A stretch of DNA of 6,823 bases. Source: Candidatus Atribacteria bacterium 1244-E10-H5-B2. GTDB taxonomy: Bacteria; Atribacterota; JS1; SB-45; 34-128. The position numbers were made by a program, and so were the translations under genes. The DNA lies in NCBI GenBank assembly GCA_003575245.1, contig NMQN01000673.1, positions 1-6,823 of the forward strand, in the 5' to 3' direction. Positions 5,784 to 6,823 of this stretch are shown piece after piece; the first letter of the stretch is position 1, and the number at the start of each line of letters is the position of its first letter. The notes below the pieces were generated by a model. It was not told the origin of the DNA and ran no database searches. It saw nothing but the letters and a program-made list of their open reading frames with translations.

Positions 5784-6209
5784 ATGAAAGATAAAAAGAT
5801 CAACCAATCAAAATTAATAAAAGGATTAGCAAAGAAGGATAAGGAAGAGAAGAAGCGAGGCAGGCCTACGCTTTTGACTCCGGAGCTAAGAGCCAAGCTA
5901 ATTAAGCTTTTTGAGGAACATTTTTTTATTGCTATCGTTGCAGCAGAGGCAGGGATCTATCGTAGGAGGATCTATGAATGGAAAAATGAGGACGAGGATT
6001 TCCGTAACGAGATTACGCACGCGCAAGGCAAGTGGCTTGCACATCAAATGGAATTGTTAAATAATTACGCCAAAGACAAGCGAGAGAAGGACTGGAGAGC
6101 CTTAAAGTACCTGCTATCTATTGCAGATGCAGAGTTTAACGACAAGAAATTCCTCCGGGAAGCACCTGGAAAGCGAGAATCTACCAAGATCAACATCATT
6201 ATTGACTAA
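5784..6209 (+). CDS. Phage-type homeodomain-like (phBC6A51/terminase small-subunit-like) DNA-binding protein, probably shortened by a stop
   Basis: This 141-residue protein begins with a lysine-rich segment and a KRGRPT motif (residues 24-29) resembling an AT-hook core. A helix-turn-helix follows (about 33-67: PELRAKLIKLF, then VAAEAGIYRRRIYEWK), then DFRNEITHAQ and DWRALKYLL. This order is typical of phBC6A51-type and terminase small-subunit-like proteins, which bind phage DNA. The frame is open back to a TTG at 5691, but the residues before Met 5784 do not look like the family and no ribosome binding site supports TTG. The ATG at 5784 also has only a weak one. The TAA at 6207 is followed in the same frame by 43 coding-like codons up to 6339, so the gene may be broken or recently shortened. 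No large terminase subunit is in the window. Confidence 0.7.
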   Translation: MKDKKINQSKLIKGLAKKDKEEKKRGRPTLLTPELRAKLIKLFEEHFFIAIVAAEAGIYRRRIYEWKNEDEDFRNEITHAQGKWLAHQMELLNNYAKDKREKDWRALKYLLSIADAEFNDKKFLREAPGKRESTKINIIID

Positions 6210-6341
6210 AGGGACCTCGAAACATCAGAGAAAGAAGCCTTAAGAGTAATCGGAATTGACAAATCAGAGGAAGAACCGATCTCATTAATCATCTTTAATA
6301 AGGATAAGAGGGAATTAAGGAATAAAAACAATATTCTGTAA
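6210..6341 (+). pseudogene. In-frame continuation of the preceding gene beyond its TAA
   Basis: Directly after the TAA at 6207-6209 the same frame stays open for 43 codons, to TAA 6339-6341. It reads like protein (LETSEKEALRVIGI, then EEEPISLIIFNKDKREL). The other two forward frames close within about 50 bases. No start codon with a ribosome binding site opens this piece. The simplest reading is the original C-terminus of the preceding gene, cut off by a nonsense change; readthrough is the less likely alternative. Confidence 0.5.
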
Positions 6342-6359
6342 TAGGGGGAATAATAAATT

Positions 6360-6620
6360 ATGATATTTTACACTGATACACCAAATCTCGTGGTGAATAG
6401 TAAAAGAGCAAAAAGGATAATAGCCCGCTTTGACAAAAACGGGAAGTTTGAGACACATAACCCGGTCATCATAGCCAAGATGAAACAACATTTCAGATAT
6501 GAAGAAAGTCCCTTAGAAACTTTTATAAGGTTGAAAAAAGAAGCTGTTAAAAAGGGAATAAATACCTATAGAATGAAACAAGCTGATTTAATAAAGGCCT
6601 TAGAAGAATGTGAGAGGTAA
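6360..6620 (+). CDS. Small phage-type protein with HeH/SAP-like C-terminal motif
   Basis: This 86-residue protein has a beta-rich N-terminus with IIARFDKNGKFET (20-32). That resembles the small phage structural-region proteins in which an F-x-x-G-x-x-x-T stretch precedes a helical linker. The C-terminus (about 52-83: LETFIRLKKEAVKKGI, then YRMKQADLIKALEE) has the helix-extension-helix form of HeH/SAP/Rho-N-like modules, which usually contact nucleic acid. The ATG at 6360 has AGGGGGA (6343-6349) ten bases ahead, a slightly long spacing. The gene follows the phBC6A51-like gene without a visible promoter, and a strong terminator lies about 110 bases downstream, so it is likely the last gene of that transcript. 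Role in the virion or in DNA handling is inferred from the family look only. Confidence 0.7.
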   Translation: MIFYTDTPNLVVNSKRAKRIIARFDKNGKFETHNPVIIAKMKQHFRYEESPLETFIRLKKEAVKKGINTYRMKQADLIKALEECER

Positions 6621-6632
6621 CGGAGCCAAAAA

Positions 6633-6648
6633 GGGAATCAGGGAATCA
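6633..6648 (+). repeat. Tandem 8-bp repeat GGGAATCA x2
   Basis: Two head-to-tail copies of GGGAATCA occur just after the small phage-type gene. A third copy (within AAGGGAATCA) lies at 5443-5450. The function is unknown, and the repeat is short enough to be chance. Confidence 0.4.
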
Positions 6649-6732
6649 GAGATGAGGATTTCACTTGATAAACGATTACTTTTAGGTTAAGATAGATTTT
6701 AGGGAGAAGAGAAAACAGAATACGGGGAGTCG

Positions 6733-6760
6733 ATAGGGGGAAATGCCCCCTATTTTTTTT
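6733..6760 (+). terminator. Strong Rho-independent terminator
   Basis: ATAGGGGG (6733-6740) pairs perfectly with CCCCCTAT (6746-6753) around a five-base AAATG loop, and eight T residues (6753-6760) follow. It would end the transcript of the two phage-type genes and separate it from the gene beginning at 6814. Confidence 0.93.
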
Positions 6761-6778
6761 AGGTAATTAAATCTTGAG

Positions 6779-6795
6779 AGTTTACAAAAGTTTAC
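6779..6795. repeat. Two AGTTTAC boxes ahead of the last gene
   Basis: AGTTTAC occurs at 6779-6785 and 6789-6795, one helical turn apart. It equals the variant last iteron at 4943-4949 and differs by one base from the common AGTTCAC core. In both places the box lies just ahead of a ribosome binding site. It may be a second target of the same DNA-binding protein. Confidence 0.35.
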
Positions 6796-6813
6796 TTTTA
6801 GAGGTGATGCAAA

Positions 6814-6823
6814 ATGTCTAATA
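6814..6823 (+). CDS. Start of a further gene (3'-truncated)
   Basis: An ATG at 6814 follows AGGTGAT (6802-6808), a near-perfect Shine-Dalgarno sequence, by five bases. Only three codons (Met-Ser-Asn) are in the window, so the product cannot be named. It lies just behind the terminator and therefore probably has its own promoter or depends on readthrough. Confidence 0.5.

Noticed and set aside
6774..6802. Promoter TTGAGA/TTTAGA before the last gene
   Set aside because: The -10 is poor and overlaps the ribosome binding site, leaving no room for a transcription start.

Overview
The window looks like part of a mobile element, either a plasmid or a phage-like/phage-plasmid element. The host appears to be a low-GC bacterium that uses strong AGGAGG-type ribosome binding sites. 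AGA/AGG and ATA codons are frequent. A Firmicute (Clostridia-like) or another AT-rich, possibly thermophilic, bacterium fits, but nothing here fixes the taxon. All genes that can be supported lie on the plus strand. The minus-strand reading frames look like shadows.

Layout: (1) positions 1-219 hold the C-terminal end of a helical, charged protein, possibly a replication initiator. (2) A non-coding stretch (220-397) carries a 12-bp perfect palindrome and a good sigma-70 type promoter with an extended -10. (3) The promoter drives a tight three-gene operon. It encodes a STAS-like/GHKL ATPase protein (398-1366), a DUF4325-type STAS-like protein with a C-terminal winged helix (1347-1943), and an 877-residue primase-ATPase with a CHC2 zinc finger, a TOPRIM domain and a P-loop domain (1947-4580). 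(4) A gene-free stretch (4581-4966) is packed with copies of an 8-bp motif, GTGAACTT/AAGTTCAC. Two clusters point at each other across AT-rich DNA, which is the look of an iteron-type origin or multi-site operator. (5) A 135-residue charged protein of unknown function follows, starting immediately after the last repeat. (6) A gene-poor stretch (5375-5783) contains a decayed copy of the next gene. (7) Next come a phage-type homeodomain-like/terminase-small-subunit-like gene, itself cut by an in-frame TAA with a coding-like continuation, and an 86-residue phage-type protein with a HeH/SAP-like C-terminus. (8) A strong intrinsic terminator follows, and then the first codons of another gene.

How the parts may work together (inference): primase-ATPase, repeat array and possible Rep fragment form a replication module. 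The two genes ahead of the primase resemble a partner-switching pair, with a GHKL protein acting on a STAS protein as in SpoIIAB/SpoIIAA. Here the STAS partner carries its own DNA-binding domain, so the switch could act directly on DNA rather than through a sigma factor. This pair, co-transcribed with the replication enzyme, is the most interesting thing in the window. The downstream genes have the flavour of the start of a phage packaging/head region, and that region shows signs of duplication and decay.
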